Source: Datisca glomerata
Lineage: Eukaryota; Streptophyta; Magnoliopsida; Cucurbitales; Datiscaceae
Reading direction: 5' to 3'
NCBI GenBank assembly: GCA_003255025.1
Contig: QANY01003944.1
Span: 494,220-558,219 of the forward strand
DNA length: 64,000 bases
The translations under genes were made by a program, and so were the position numbers. Numbering within the stretch: position 1 is the first letter of the stretch; each line of letters begins with the position of its first letter. The notes beneath the pieces were generated by a model. That model did no database searches, was not told the DNA's origin, and saw nothing but the letters and a program-made list of their open reading frames with translations. Shown in pieces: positions 22,401 to 35,291 of this stretch.

Positions 22401-25147
22401 AAATTTAAATTCCAATGGAAGATGGCCATAATCTACAAGTTTATTAAATAAGAAAGGATCTTGTCCGTTATAGATCAATTTTGGATTTGACATGCTTTGA
22501 AATTAAAATATATGAGCTAGGAGAGAACATTATTGGGTGGCACAACAACTTTAGTTGCGCCTTTATGTTTATCTAATTGACATGATAGGGGTGTTGATTG
22601 CTATTAATGTTTAATTTATTATTACATTAGATGTAGTTGCTCTGTAATGTTTTGCTAGAAAATTATGTTACTCCATCGTTGCTTACCTGTTAACTTAGAT
22701 TTAAACGATTCAAATTAAATGTTAAAAAATATAAAATTATTTTTATCACTTGCTGAAGCACAACTTGTTTGATATTTTTCTACATGTAGAACTGAGGATG
22801 CTGACAAAACAGAAACCCCATGTTGGTTTATATTTATTAATAAAGTTCGAAGATAATAACAAGTCCAACTTTTCTTTTCAGTATAAATATATATATTTTA
22901 GTCCCTATTGGTCCAAAATATCTTCTAAACAATTATGTAATTTTTTATATGCCTAATGATAGAAATATACTTCCCCTTACAATAAATCTGATAACACCAT
23001 ATTTTTATAATTTTCTGCAAAGAGATTCCCAACATATTAATTTAATTAAAGGCTGAATTAAATTAGGATCTAACTCAATTTTTAAAAATAAAATAAAGAA
23101 GAACTCCAAATTTAGGTATTTATAAATATGACTAAATTAAAAACTTATCCAAGAACAAACCTAGCAACTACATAATTATTTGACAAATTTTTTTAAACAA
23201 AATCGAACTAACTTTACTTAAAATTATTATAATAAAGGTGTTATAGTAAAATAATAATTAAAAATTAACTAACTCTACTTAAAATTGCCTATTTAGGCAA
23301 AAAAATCTGAACTTTCTGTAAAAATTATTCAAAGAGTGGTCTAAATCCCTATTTTCCCTTAATTAAATATATGCATATGGGCCGGCCCCATGAGTCTTCA
23401 AGGATAAAGATTTGGGAAATTTTCCATTATTGCAAGATTAGGAGGGGTAAATAGCAAATTTCTTAAATAGTCAATCATTTTAGACAAAAATATCCTTAGT
23501 CTATATAAAGTAGCAAACCTATTAATTCGGATAAATTAACTAATTGTAATTGATATACCTTATAATTAAGGAAACAAAAAATATAGATTATTATGATATC
23601 AACCTAAATATACTATAAAATCTGAAAATTTTAAAAAACACACAAATCATACCTCCCCTAAACCGTGAGATTTAATCAACCATAGTAATTAATAGATTAC
23701 TGATATACTTAGTAATTAATATCTACAATTAATTGATACTAAATAGAAATTAAATTTTCCATAAACTTAGATTTTCAAAAAATTAAACAATCTCGCTCCT
23801 CCCTCAACCGCTCCGTAAACCATTCTCAACCCCCTCTGTTAAATGAAACTAATTAAAATTTTGAAATCCACCAATGATATTCCAGGAAAAAAATTTAAAA
23901 AGTAAAAACCTAAACTGCATTTAAGGTGACTACCCTAACTACAATAAAAAATCTATCAATCAAACACAATCAAAGCTAAAGAATAAAAAAATCAAGAAAA
24001 AACTTTCATAGTTGCAAACCATTCCCAGAAACTCTCCATCCTCCTGAGACCGTCATTGACGTTGGCAAACCCCCATTAAGAAAAGATGATTTACCTTTGC
24101 CGTCAATGGAGTTTTTCTCTCGTCAATGGAGTTATCCCTCGTCAATGGAGTTATTCTTCGTCAATGGAGTTATCTTTTGCCGTCAATGGTTCTATTTCAG
24201 GTGGGCGTCAATGGAGTTTTGTCGACGTCAATGTCAGTCAATCGGCGATTAATGTTATCAATCAGTGATGAACGTTGATGAATGTTATCAATCGGTGATG
24301 AATGTTTGATGAATGATTTCGGTTCAAAATAAAGATGAATGTGGAGTATTCCAGATGTTTGATAAACGCATAATCAATTCTTGGATGAATGAGAGTAGTT
24401 TTTGAAACAAATTATAATTCCGGAATAGATTATCCAATCAGTTATGAAAAAAATATTTTTTCCCTAACTGAAAATCCTTAATGATAAGCCAGTGACAATT
24501 ATACAATTTCAAATTAAAAAAATTAATATTAAAACCGGCAAATCCTCCTAATTAATTAAAATGGTCCCACAAAATCAATAACAAAAATTCATCTATAGAG
24601 GGCAAATTTATCCACTATAAATAGGGAGCTGAAAACCGGTGATGTGACAACAATAAATCTGCTATTTACCTGAGAAAAAATAACCGGGATATTACTTAAC
24701 TCAAGTTTCTAAACTTGACTATTCGGTGCAATTACTTTAAAGAATTTCAGTTTATAAAATTACAAGTCAATGAACTCCAATTAAAAATAGGTCGAACTAT
24801 CTTGTTCCATGAGGAAAAAGGAAAAAAGATGGCATATGATTAATAGATAATACTTTTTTCAAAGTTCCAATTTTAAATGCGTAATTACGTTATTTAAAAC
24901 TTAGATTAAGTTTTAGTTAATTAAATGATTTACCAATTACTTTTTATAAGTCAATTTGAAAAATCAGTTTAATAAGTGATAAAAACATCAATATATTAAT
25001 GACTGACACATCAATACACATTTATTTTATTATATAAATTTATCAGTGTAGAATCACTTCGTCTCTGGGTCATGATTTGAAAACAATTTTTCAAAAAAAG
25101 TAAAAAAATAAAAAGAAACAACATTGTTTTAAAAATAGAATACGCAA
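22400..25147. other. AT-rich intergenic region
   Basis: No gene recognised; frames such as 22750-22956 are AT-driven. A short inverted pair, GGTAAATAGCAAATTT at about 23448 and AAATCTGCTATTTACC at about 24656, with one mismatch, might be the ends of a small DNA transposon. The tandem array at 24101-24235 lies inside that interval. No convincing target duplication flanks the pair. Confidence 0.4.
24101..24235 (+). repeat. short tandem array, CGTCAATGGAGTT units
   Basis: Seven imperfect units beginning CGTCAATGGAGTT or CGTCAATG, spaced 19-25 bp. They are followed by a looser series of GATGAATGTT and ATCAATCGGTGATGAA words to about 24330. A 60-codon frame reads through it but looks repeat-driven. 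It lies inside a possible small transposon. Confidence 0.75.
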
Positions 25148-25779
25148 TTAAAATTAGGGTAAAATACAGTTTTACCCCCTGAGTAGTTTGGGCTAGTTTT
25201 CATTTTAGATCCTCCACTTTAAAAAGTAGCAGAGTAGACCCTACAATTATATTTTTTATTCACGTTAAACCTTCCGCTAGAACTCCGCTTAAAAATATTA
25301 ACAGACTGTCACAGTTTACTGATATTATATTACGTGGTAAATAATTTAACGTCAAGTAGTTTTTTAATTACCTAGTAGCCACGTGGAAAATGGCGTGGCT
25401 GATAACTTAACCTAACTTACCCATCTTCAAAAATTACCTCTCTTCGAAACTTATTCCTTTTCGAAATCACTGTCTTTCTCCCTTAGGCGATTAAGGTTCG
25501 CGAAATCGCGAAATTCACATTTCTCTGCAAAATAAATTCATCGAGATTGGGGGTCCTTATTGTGCACGAGTTACTGTAGGAGGTTGAAGGCCTCTGAGGA
25601 GGTTGGAGCTCTCTGTTTAAGGAGGAATATTTTCTATTCTTCAAGATTGGGTGATTCGACTCTGTCTGTTTTGTTGCGCGAGTTTTGTTCTTCATTTTTT
25701 TTTATGTTCTTCGAGTATATTATTATACTCGTTGAATCAAAATGTGACGTTGTATTGGGGATTAGGGTTTTTGTAACTT

Positions 25780-26245
25780 TTAGGCCTTGCATATTTCACT
25801 GTTCTTCAGCTTACTTTTAGGCCTTGCATATTTCTATTATGTTTCTGTAACTTTTTTTTTAATTTGATGTGAACTTTGTGAAGTAGGCCTTGTATGTGTT
25901 GTGTTGAAAGATTTCTGTTACGCCTTGCATATTTCACTTATGTTTCTGTAACTTTTTTTTGGTTTGATGTGAACTCATGAAGTAGGCCTTTTATATGCTG
26001 TGATGAAATCTTTCTGTTATCAGTCTGAAGTGAAATCTTTATCGTAGGCCTTGTATGTGATATGACGAAATCTCTCTTTATTAGTCTGAAGTGAACTCTA
26101 TATCGTAGGCCTTGTATATGATGTGATGAAAACTTTCTGTTATTAGTCTGTGTGTGGTAGGCCTTTGTATATGAAGTGGACTCTGTATCGTAGGCCCTTG
26201 TATGCGAAGTGAACTCTGTATCGTAGGCCTTGTGTATGTTGTGAA
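25780..26245 (+). repeat. diffuse tandem repeats around TAGGCCTTGTATGTG
   Basis: The word TAGGCCTTG(T/C)AT recurs about ten times between 25780 and 26230, each time followed by variants of ATGTGATGAAATCTTTCTG and TTATTAGTCTGAAGTGAACTC. Units are 30-75 bp and irregular. The array lies between the left terminal repeat of the MULE and its transposase remnant, in the position of a promoter or untranslated leader, and probably grew by slippage or unequal exchange. Confidence 0.75.
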
Positions 26246-26293
26246 GTGAACTATGTTATTTTTAGTCTGATTGAGAGTTTTTCAATAACAGAG

Positions 26294-27560
26294 ATGACTC
26301 TATATCCATTTTCAATTCATGTGCGTCACAATGATCAATTTGAATGGTCAACTCCTATAAGATACTTAGGAGGTAAAATATATATTTTTAATGACTATGA
26401 CTCGGATAAGTTGAGTCTACTAGAACTATAGGATATGTTTGACTATTTTTGGCTTGTGAATATACCACCATGTATTATCTAAAGCCTGGGGAGGACATGG
26501 AATCTGGTTTGGTAGAGATAAGAATCGATAGGGATGTTCCACCTACTAGGCTTATACATGCTTATGTTGCGCATTCACCTAAGTTTTTGCTTGCTGATGA
26601 TTTGAATGTTGATAATGAGAATATGGATGTTGATGATGATGATGAAAGTGATAATGATTACAATGAAAGGAGTAATAATGTGGGCAATGACAGTGAATCT
26701 AGTGGGATCATTGATACTGATGCAAATGTTAGGAGTATTAACTTAGAGGATGCTGTAGATAATGATTATGAGGTAAATAACAATGAATTTGATGTTGGAG
26801 GGGTTGGGCCACAAGTTCCATTGATGGCAATGATGGTATTCCCTGTATGCATGCCATACAATGTATTTACTTTATGAGTAGTAACCCTAATGAGTATGTT
26901 GATAAGTTTTATCACAAAGATACAATGTTGGCCATTATTCCCATTTTATACAGCCACGTAATGGGCCAAACCTTTGGCCTAACATCACCACTGATGAAAA
27001 TATGGTGTTGCCTTCAAAATTCAAATATGGGGAGGTGAAAGAAACAAAGAAGAAGAGACAATGATATGCCAACAAATCCAATGGTGTTGAAGAGAAGGAA
27101 CGAGACATGAACTTGTAGCAAGTGTCACACATTTGGACATAATAAGAATATATGTAAGGGGGCTCCATTTTCTGCAAAGAAAAATACTGGCCTAAGAAAG
27201 AAGAACACTGCTATAGGCACCAATAAGGGTGCAAAGAGCTTCATGAGATTCAGGGTAAGCTCCTGCTTTATATGTAATATGTTTTGTTTATGTTCATGTC
27301 CAATATATGTTTGATTTGCACTTTACTTTATCTTTTTAGATTTCATATGAAGTAAGCAATGTTGCTGGAACTCAAGCAAGCAGTAATGTTACTGCTGCTA
27401 TTGAAAGTCAGCGCTCTACTCAAGGAAGCAACTCTGGAATAGAACAAGGTATAGCTCAAGGAAGGGGAAGATGTGTTGCTGCTAGGAGAGGTCAATGAAG
27501 TGGAAGAATTGCTACTATTGAAAGTGAAGCAAGACGAAGCAATTCATGTTTCTGTTTTAT
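26294..27560 (+). pseudogene. MULE transposase remnant, catalytic core missing
   Basis: A MuDR-type transposase start reads MTLYPFSIHVRHNDQFEW and then YLGGKIYIFNDYDSDKLSLL to a stop at 26429. After a shift it continues YYLKPGEDMESGLVEIRIDR and an acidic Asp/Asn/Glu tract to 26874. The sequence then jumps to the C-terminal part: NGPNLWPN at about 26960, a basic stretch, and a zinc knuckle CSKCHTFGHNKNIC at 27115-27156 (CX2CX4HX4C). A donor-like GGTAAGC at 27254 and an acceptor at about 27340 suggest a former intron before a Gly/Ser-rich tail. The DDE catalytic domain of 300 or more residues, normally between the acidic tract and the NGP..WP motif, is absent. It could bind DNA but not cut it. 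Confidence 0.8.
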
Positions 27561-29399
27561 GCTTTTGTGAACTGATGTTCTGGATACTGTCTTTTGTGCT
27601 GGAATTAGGGGATGTTAATAGGTTCTGGGTGCTGTTTCTTATGATGGATTAGGAGATATGTTGATATAGGTGTTGGGTTCTATTTTTGGATGTTAATATG
27701 GGTGTTGGTTCTGTTTTGGTATGCTTTGGGCATGTTAATAGGTGTTGGGATGTTTTAAGATGTAATCTCATGACAATTTGATGATATTGATGAAATTTGA
27801 GTATCGATGAAAATATGTACTATTTTTGTATATATTAGCTGTTGATATTGATGAAAATAGGTATTATTTTATGTATATATTAATTGTTGGTAGTGTTAGT
27901 AGGATTAGAAGAAGCTTCATCATTCTGAATGAAGCTTCTAAGACTATTTCTCTGTGCTCTCTCGCGCACACAGGAAAAAAGAAAACGTGAACATCTGACT
28001 CTGAGCAGAGCAGACTGCAGATTCATAATTGCAATTACATCTTAGCTTTTATTTTTAAATGGAGCATCATCTCTGCTAAGACTAAGAGATGATACCACTT
28101 CGAAAACAGTGCACGATTAAGGAAGAGAACTTCATAGCAATTCTATATATAATTTGTTTGAATGCCTCAAGATGGTTACTATCTCGCTACTATAAGTTTA
28201 GCCTAATTTACATAAACCACCACTAACATCTTTTTTGGGACATCAAATAATACCATAAAAATAATTACAAGCCATGATAAATATTAGAAACAACCACATC
28301 CTCTTCATTTTGGACCGATATTGGTCATTATTTTACTCCACCAATTTTAGATTTTTCTTCAAAAGCTTAATCCTTTCTTTGAATTTGGTAAATCATCTTC
28401 GCGCCAAATAAACTATCCACAACATGGATCATCCCCTCCTTAACAGTAAAGCAATATTAGATAGATATTCCAAACGTTCAGTAAAACCGTTAAATATTAT
28501 AGCACAGACTCACCAAGTATGCATAACAACCAAAAAAATTTCTCCCTAGGTTTGTTTGTGTCCACGATGTTCTGATCTAAGCAATAACTCCACAATAGCA
28601 TTGTGGTGGTCGCGACGTCGATGTGAAATGGATGTCGTTGCGGTTGAAGAAGCCATGCCAATGATCTAATACATTATGTTTCAACATTATATACTCACAA
28701 TTTACAGCGTGTTTAATACTCAACAAGCGTCTAAACTTAAAGATAGTGATATTGATAAGTCCTAACCCTCTTTTTTGAAATTGAAATGAGAAACATTCTC
28801 TTGAAATTAAAGTGAGAAACATTCTCTTCAAAAGCTAAGGACCACATATTCCACGAAAAAAATGAGAAACAAAGATGCAAACAACAACAAAGAAGAAATG
28901 TAAGAACATATTTCTTTTACCCTAACAAACAGGGGGTTATGGCTGTTGTACTCGAAAATGCAGGGGCTGTAAGATTGGACTTCGCGAAGAGGGAGGTGGG
29001 AAGAAGGAAGGAGAACCTAACCAAACTCGACAGCACAAGGGCTGCAACAATGGCTTCGTGAAGAGGGAGAGGGAACTCAAGGAAGAAGAAAGAAGGGGGA
29101 ATTATGGGAAATTTTGGTAATTCATCCCACATGACTGATGGATTAATTAAAAAACTGACGTGGCGCTAAATTATTTGCCACATCAATAAATCTTGAAGGT
29201 CCGTTAACATTTTTTAGCGGAGTTATTACGGAATGGTTAACGTGAATACAAAATATAATTGTGAAGTCTACTCTACTACTTTTTAATGTGGATGGTCTAA
29301 AATGAAAACTACTACAAACTACAGGGAGTAAAACTGTAGTTTATCCTGAAAATTATTAGACCAATTGATCATAGTGAGACTGACACTCAAATTTAGAGG

Positions 29400-29830
29400 T
29401 GATCAAAATTGTCTCAAACTGACCAAACCAAATCGAACAAAAAATGATCGTTTCGGTCGGTTCTTTATATGCGTTCGGTTCGGGAAAATGAGAGAACTAA
29501 AGTTTCGGCTCGGTTCAAAATTTTCGTGGTCTTCGAACTGAACCATTAAGTTTATATTATTTTTTATTTTTATATATAATTTTATATAAAACTGAACCGA
29601 TCCGAACTGAAAGAAAACTATTATTTTATATTATTTTTTGATAATATCATTTAAAATTATTTTTAATTAATAATACTGAACCAAATCGAATCAAAATTCA
29701 CGGTTCGAATTTAATTCTTTTGATATTAACGATTCGATTCAATTTTATTATCAAACTAAAATTTTAATTTAATTTAATTTTTCACTAAAAAACTCATCAA
29801 ACCGTAAAAACCCTGCTCAAATTCCCTTAT
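29400..29830. repeat. GGTTCGG/CGAACC-rich segment, possible hAT-like MITE
   Basis: The segment is dense in short words such as CGGTTCGG, GGTTCGGTTC, AACCGAT and AACTGAACC in both orientations. This composition and a left end like TAGAGGTGATCAAA resemble small hAT-type elements that begin TAGGGGTGTTCA. The right end is not clear (CCCTGCTCAAATT near 29815) and no 8-bp duplication was seen. It lies just upstream of the DRM-type gene promoter. Confidence 0.35.
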
Positions 29831-29901
29831 CTCAAATAATACCGTACGTTTTGGATGAAATAGGGGCTCTATAGTATTATCACCGAAATGTTATGACCTA
29901 T

Positions 29902-30136
29902 CACGTGAGATGCTCCGTTCACAATCACATCTCCTCAGAAGCCACGTTTCATCCTTCTACTTATGAGCTTCGACTCTACGGGCCCACACCGTTCAACACT
30001 TCGATCCTATCCTCAGTACGTGTATCTCGATCCACCTGCCACGTCATACACATAATTTAGATCGCCATTCAACGGTCCAGATTGATTTCCTTCTAGGAAA
30101 CTTGTCGACCTTTTACTCATCCTTTCTCTTTAAATA
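29902..30136 (+). promoter_or_regulatory. ACGT-rich promoter of the DRM-type gene
   Basis: Upstream of the start codon at 30239 lies a G-box CACGTG (29902-29907), then several ACGT cores (CCACGTTTC near 29942, GTACGTGTA near 30016, CCACGTCAT near 30039) and a TATA-like TTTAAATA at 30129-30136. ACGT cores bind bZIP and bHLH factors and often give abscisic acid, light or stress responses. That would fit a dormancy-associated gene, but this is inference from motifs alone. Confidence 0.5.
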
Positions 30137-30238
30137 TCTAACTCACCACTCCGTCTCAAGTCTTAACTCTCCATTTTCCGACGGCGAAATTCTGAAAGAC
30201 CGTTAAATTTATACTTCCTCAGTCTGCTAACGTGCACC

Positions 30239-31978
30239 ATGGGCTTACTTGACCAGCTCTGGGATGACACCGTTGCAGGTCCTCGGCCGGAGAATGGCCT
30301 TGGCAAGCTTCGCAAGCACCCAACCTTCTCTCCCCGATCAAGCTCCGGCAAGGGTACGCTAAAACCCTTTGCTCTCTCAAGCCAGTGGCCTAATTCACTC
30401 TATGAAAATACCTATTAATTTGAATGTTAATCATCAAAATCAGTAAATACTCACCGGATTATTACGATCAATTGGCTACAAAATTTTCACACTCATTCGA
30501 TAACACATAGATTTTGATTGTTCTTTTTCTAACTTTAATCTGAATGATATAATGGTTATTATCAATATCTATGGCTCAGATTCGTTGCACTCGTGCAGCT
30601 GGATCTCTTTGCTTAAGTATTAATCTAATGCAATTGCTCGGTACATAACTGACTTTCGACGTTGACTTTATTTTCTTCCGTCGATTGGCCGGAACAGAAA
30701 TTGATGGCGGGAGTGTGAGATCATACGGTGATGACTCGCCGGAGGATCTGGTGAAGGTTACTCGGAGTATCATGATAGTAAAACCTCCTGGATTACAGTT
30801 CGGTTCGCCTCCGGCTTCGCCTGCTGGGACTCCTCCAGCGTCTCCCTTCTCTGGTAACGCATATGTTGCCTGCTTGACTTCCGTTTATTATGAAATTATA
30901 TCTATGTCCTCTATTCTAGGTAGAATTACTTAGATTTTAGATGTTTTCTCCCCGGAAGGGATGACAGTCTAGGGGTGTGAGTCGTCTGACCGTCCAGCAT
31001 TATCCAGTAGGGTTGTTTTTGTCCTTTTGTGAATGTGTGTCTGACTAAACGGATAATAAAAAATGAAGATTGAGGGGTTTGGTGGGAAACAGTACTTATT
31101 TGCTTCTCTCTTTGTCCAAAATTACGGTCTTACCCTTATTGCTCACATGATATTATTTCCATTGTTGAACTTTGGTAGAAAGAGTATTTCGGTACTCTCC
31201 GACGAATAGTGTAATTTGATAAAATAATCGATCAAATAATTATAATTAATATTTTATGATTTATTAAAATAATTTAATTAATTAATTAATTAATAATTAT
31301 TATATTCTTTGATTATTTAAAATTTGATCATATAATTTTTTTTTTGTAAATTAACTGATAAGAATAAATTGACTGAACTATAATCGGTGAAAATTATAGT
31401 GCAGCCATAGTCAAGGCATTTTGTATGCTTGTGAGCATTATTAGTGCTTATTGATGTTGACATGGTAACCACCCCTCATCTCTTTTCCTTTTTCTAAGTT
31501 TAGATTAGAAATGATGGACATGACAATTTTGTGTGGTCTAGCGTTAGCTACTCTGATAGGGAAAAAAAAGAAACTTTTATACAAACCTAATTCGGATGTT
31601 TTTTTTTGGTGGTGTTTGTTAAGAACATAAAGGAAACCCAAATAATTTACATATGTAAAGAAAGTTTCTATAAATCAAATGAATGACTAAGCAACATAGT
31701 ATGAACACAAGTTTCTTAATACTACTTCGATCAGTTGACTTGTATTATTTACTGTCTTTTCCCAAATTCATAATCGGTTTGCATAATCTGTTATGCATAT
31801 AAATACGTGGATAAAGGTTGTGGGTTTTTGGTACAAATGGTTAGCTAATAAAAGCAAATGTTATTTTGGAGGTAGAGAGTCCTTCCGGTTCAGACGAAGG
31901 TCAACATCGGACGCTTACGAGAAGGCGGCGGCAACCGAAGCTGGACCCAGGAGCGCTGCTTCTCCTTACAACGTGTGA
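30239..31978 (+). CDS. dormancy/auxin-associated (DRM/ARP) family protein
   Basis: Three exons give 125 residues: 30239-30353, 30698-30853 and 31872-31978, all with GT-AG borders and codons split after the first base. The protein starts MGLLDQLWDDTVAGPRPENG followed by LGKLRKHPTFSPRSSS, the N-terminal signature of the family. Next come SPEDLVKVTRSIMIVKPP, a Pro/Ser-rich segment (PPASPAGTPPASPFSG), and the C-terminal block FRFRRRSTSDAYEKA ending SAASPYNV. It is closest to the Arabidopsis homologue whose mid-region reads KVTRSIMIIKPPG. These small disordered proteins mark dormant buds and growth-arrested or sugar-starved tissue; their biochemical role is not settled. The gene looks intact. Intron 2 (1,018 bp) is AT-rich. 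The 3' untranslated region probably ends near 32230, before a CT repeat at 32247. Confidence 0.92.
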
Positions 31979-34900
31979 ATTATGAGTTGATCTCTTTTTC
32001 TTGTTCTTGTGCAATGGCGGCTGAGAATGTTTCGCACCTTTTTAAATAGATACATGTGATCTGTAGATTCAAGTGTTTGTGAAGCTGTGTGGTAGTGTTT
32101 TCGAAGAGTGAGTTGTAGAATGCATCGCAGAAAGTCTTGTATTAATGGCTATCGACGTGAGCTCAGGCTTTAAGTTGTAATCTTGTAGAGTAATATTGCA
32201 CTACCTGTATATAAAGCTGTCTCCACGTTTCTTTTTTAGGAATGACTCTCTCTCTCTCTTTCGCTCTCTGTGGACCTGGTCAATAATGTTTTTGATGATG
32301 GCTTATATGGTGTTTGGTAAAGAGGCAAGAACCAAAATTTTGAGTGGTTGAAAAGCACTAATCAAGAGGGAGGGGGTCCGAGTGTTTCTTAAAGATGGTG
32401 ATAGGATGAATGATGATGGAATTTAATCTATACCAAGGGTGACTCTGGCCATTTGTGGAGCATCAAGTCCAAAACTAAAGAAAAGATTGAAATCTTTAGC
32501 TTTTGGTACCATCTTCCAGCATATAAGATAAGATTATTAGCTTATAGGTTTCCTTGTATCTGTTCCTGTTTTTATCTCTCTGTCCCATGTTTTATCAAAC
32601 ATTTTTCATATTATTATGGGGTATTTTTGTGGGTGGAGATTTGAATTTGAGTGTAGCAATTGAAAAGTCTACATCATTCCTCATAATTTAGATGTTAAAG
32701 AAATGTGTATTAGAGTTTATAACTAGCAGAGAATTAGATTATTCAGACGATGTACGGTAAAATTTTAATATACTATCCTAGATTACAATATGACAATCGA
32801 ACTAAGTAGCATATCAAATAAATCAAATTAAATGGTTCAAATAAAAATCCAACCAAATTCTATAACTAGCTTTAAAAAAGTATAAGAGATGTCGGGCAAC
32901 AATAACAAAAAAATGAGTAACCAATCAAATTATTTAACAATTGAGTGAGTACAATTGTGCATTTATTTGTGGCATCATGTATATGACTTTTGACCATTAA
33001 AATTGAAACATTGTAATTGATTTCGTCGTATTTATTTTTCAAAATTTATTTGTCACAATTTTTGAAGAGTAAATTATATTGATCATATTCATGTAATTGT
33101 GAGCTAAAATCATTCAATTAGCGAATTCTTTTCTGTTTTGTATTTAATGTTTGTGATCAATAAAAAAGTGGCATGGTTGAGAAGTAGAGTTTCCCTCGTC
33201 GAGGAATAGGTTGTTGCATGCTAAAAATAGAGGCATGACTCATAAAGACCAAGCTAGCTTCTTGGTTTTGGTCATTTAGAATCTAAATAAAAAAAATCAG
33301 ATATAATGTCTTAATCAAGGATTTGTCTATTCACCAAACATTGGTTGCAATTTGCACGGTATGTCACCCTTTCGTGTAGATTATTGCACTTACCTTTCGT
33401 GCAACTTATCAGCCTTCCTTGTTACTATAAACAAAAAGAAAAACTAATAATTAGGTCGCGTCTAATTCATTATTTAAAAATATGTTTGATTAAGATTTAG
33501 ATTCTCTGTCGTTGTTTAACGACGGTAGAAAGATAATTGAATCTAATCTGTTCAGTCAGATCTGAACGGATCAGATATCAGATCTATTAAGAATAAAAAA
33601 AATTAATATTTAATTATAAAATAGTAGTTGGGTCAGATTTGATCCGTTTACTGAACGATCAGATTTGACTCAATTTTGCCGTTGCTAAACAATGATAGAT
33701 AATCTATTTCCGTTTGATAGTAGTTTTTAGGAGGGTTTAATATATATTTTTAAAAAAAAACTATTTAAAAACAGATTTGGGAGAATTTCACGGAGAGACC
33801 CGAGAATGAAAAAAAAAAATGATTTTAATACTTTGGCCTTTTTCAACAAAATTCGGCATCTTTTATCAGAGAAAACACTGAGATCCCTTTTTATTTAGAA
33901 TATTTTTCTGCTGAACTTCGTTTTTACTAAACCATGGTCTAGAGTATTTTCTGACAACTCAATCTTTTCCGAACACAATTCGTTGAAAACTAAATATATG
34001 ATTTAATTTATTTTTTCTTTGTCGAGATCTTTTCCATCGCAACTTCTAAAATAGAATGCATGTTTGCATACAGACAATTCTGTCTCTATTGTATGTTGTC
34101 ATATGTTAAAAAGAATACAGCACTAAAGCCTTGCTTTATTACCAGTCACCAAGCATGATTTAAGTTGGCAAAGGAAAAGGAGAAGCACTGAAGCAGCACT
34201 TGATGTGCTTCAACTTTTCTTGGACTGTTGGATTAGTTCGGTATGACCTATCCAGTTCTTGAAGAGTTCATAATAATAATAATATCAATTTTGTTGCTTG
34301 ATGTTTCAACACTGTTGACAGAAAAATTTAATATTAGTATGTCTGGTTCTAGAATCATCTCATTGCAGTCTACCATGACCAAGTTATTGATCCAATTTGA
34401 CAGCTCCAAACAAACAATAAGCCTGATAGCTCTTTCGACTCCGGGTGGCGCTGTTAAGCATGTCTCATGGCGAAAGTTCAGTGTGAAAAGCCAGTACGGT
34501 TCACTTTCTTATGTTATAGTGGTCGGAAGATAACAAGGGAAAGAATATAAGTAGCAGCAACTGCTACGAAGACACATTAAGCATTTCATTCCAGAGAAGC
34601 TAGAAGAAAACATAAAACTAGGCCATTTGGTAAGTCAATGAAGGCCAAGGAAGTAGAACAGGAGCATTACATTGCATCTATTTGAATTAAGATTCTCAAA
34701 CAAGTTAAATCATGCAATAGCATAGAGAAGTAGGTGACTCGAAGCTTCTGAGTTTCATGTAAAACTTCATATTTAAAGTTCAAACGAGAACTAGGTTAAC
34801 AATGTTAATGGATAAACAAGAAAGGACAGAAAAGAAAGGATGACAGACTGATATTTTCAAAAAGAAAGGACTCTAACTGAGTGTAAATTAGTAGCAAGTC

Positions 34901-35291
34901 AATTGTCATTGAAATCACCACAGGAGGCAACCTCTAAAACAAAACAAATAAAAAAGATGACGGTAAGAACGGACCAAGGACGAACCGAAAATCTTCAATC
35001 TTACACACAATCTGCACTTCTGATTAGCAAAATACACTCAGTCAACCAAGCGGTGTCCGTATCAAATATCTCTTTTTCCTGCACAGATGATACTATCATA
35101 TCCATATCTATAATTTACAGATTCCACTGAACACTAAGTTGCAATTTATCAGAGCAATCATCTGGTCTTCATGAAGATCTGTGTATGTAGAAATTTTAAG
35201 GTTTAATCTATCGCAGACAGGGCCGTCTACAGATGAGCAACTCAATCTTCATTCTTCTTCCATTTGAGGTGGAGAGAGAGATCTTCAATGA
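31979..35291. other. intergenic region between DRM-type and phosphatase genes
   Basis: After the 3' end of the DRM-type gene nothing coding is recognised. Frames at 32453-32644, 34243-34533 and 34903-35130 lack homology and codon structure. An imperfect inverted repeat at about 33513-33705 (CGTTGTTTAACGACGG on the left, GCCGTTGCTAAACAATGAT on the right, with GATCTGAAC and GATCCGTT words between) looks like a small MITE. The phosphatase 3' untranslated region probably occupies the stretch just below 35292. Confidence 0.5.

Larger units (their letters stand above)
25157..29346 (+). mobile_element. Mutator-like element (MULE), internally deleted
   Basis: The ends are long inverted repeats. The left begins GGGTAAAATACAGTTTTACC and the reverse complement of the right begins GGATAAACTACAGTTTTACT. 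The match continues through TTTTCATTTTAGA, AAAAAGTAG, TATTCACGTTAA and AAATAATTTA for about 230 bp (25157-25387 and 29120-29346). A 9-bp duplication flanks them: TTAAAATTA at 25148-25156 and TGAAAATTA at 29347-29355, one mismatch. Long terminal repeats with 9-bp duplications are the signature of Mutator-type transposons. The inside holds transposase remnants (26294-27560), so this is a deleted former autonomous element; 27600-29110 is non-coding. Confidence 0.9.

Noticed and set aside
28577..29132. Minus-strand frames near the right end of the MULE
   Set aside because: Not conserved in family terms; they lie in non-coding element sequence and its terminal repeat.
34243..34533. 96-codon frame between two genes
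   Set aside because: No family motif, no splice context and low-complexity start; not supported.
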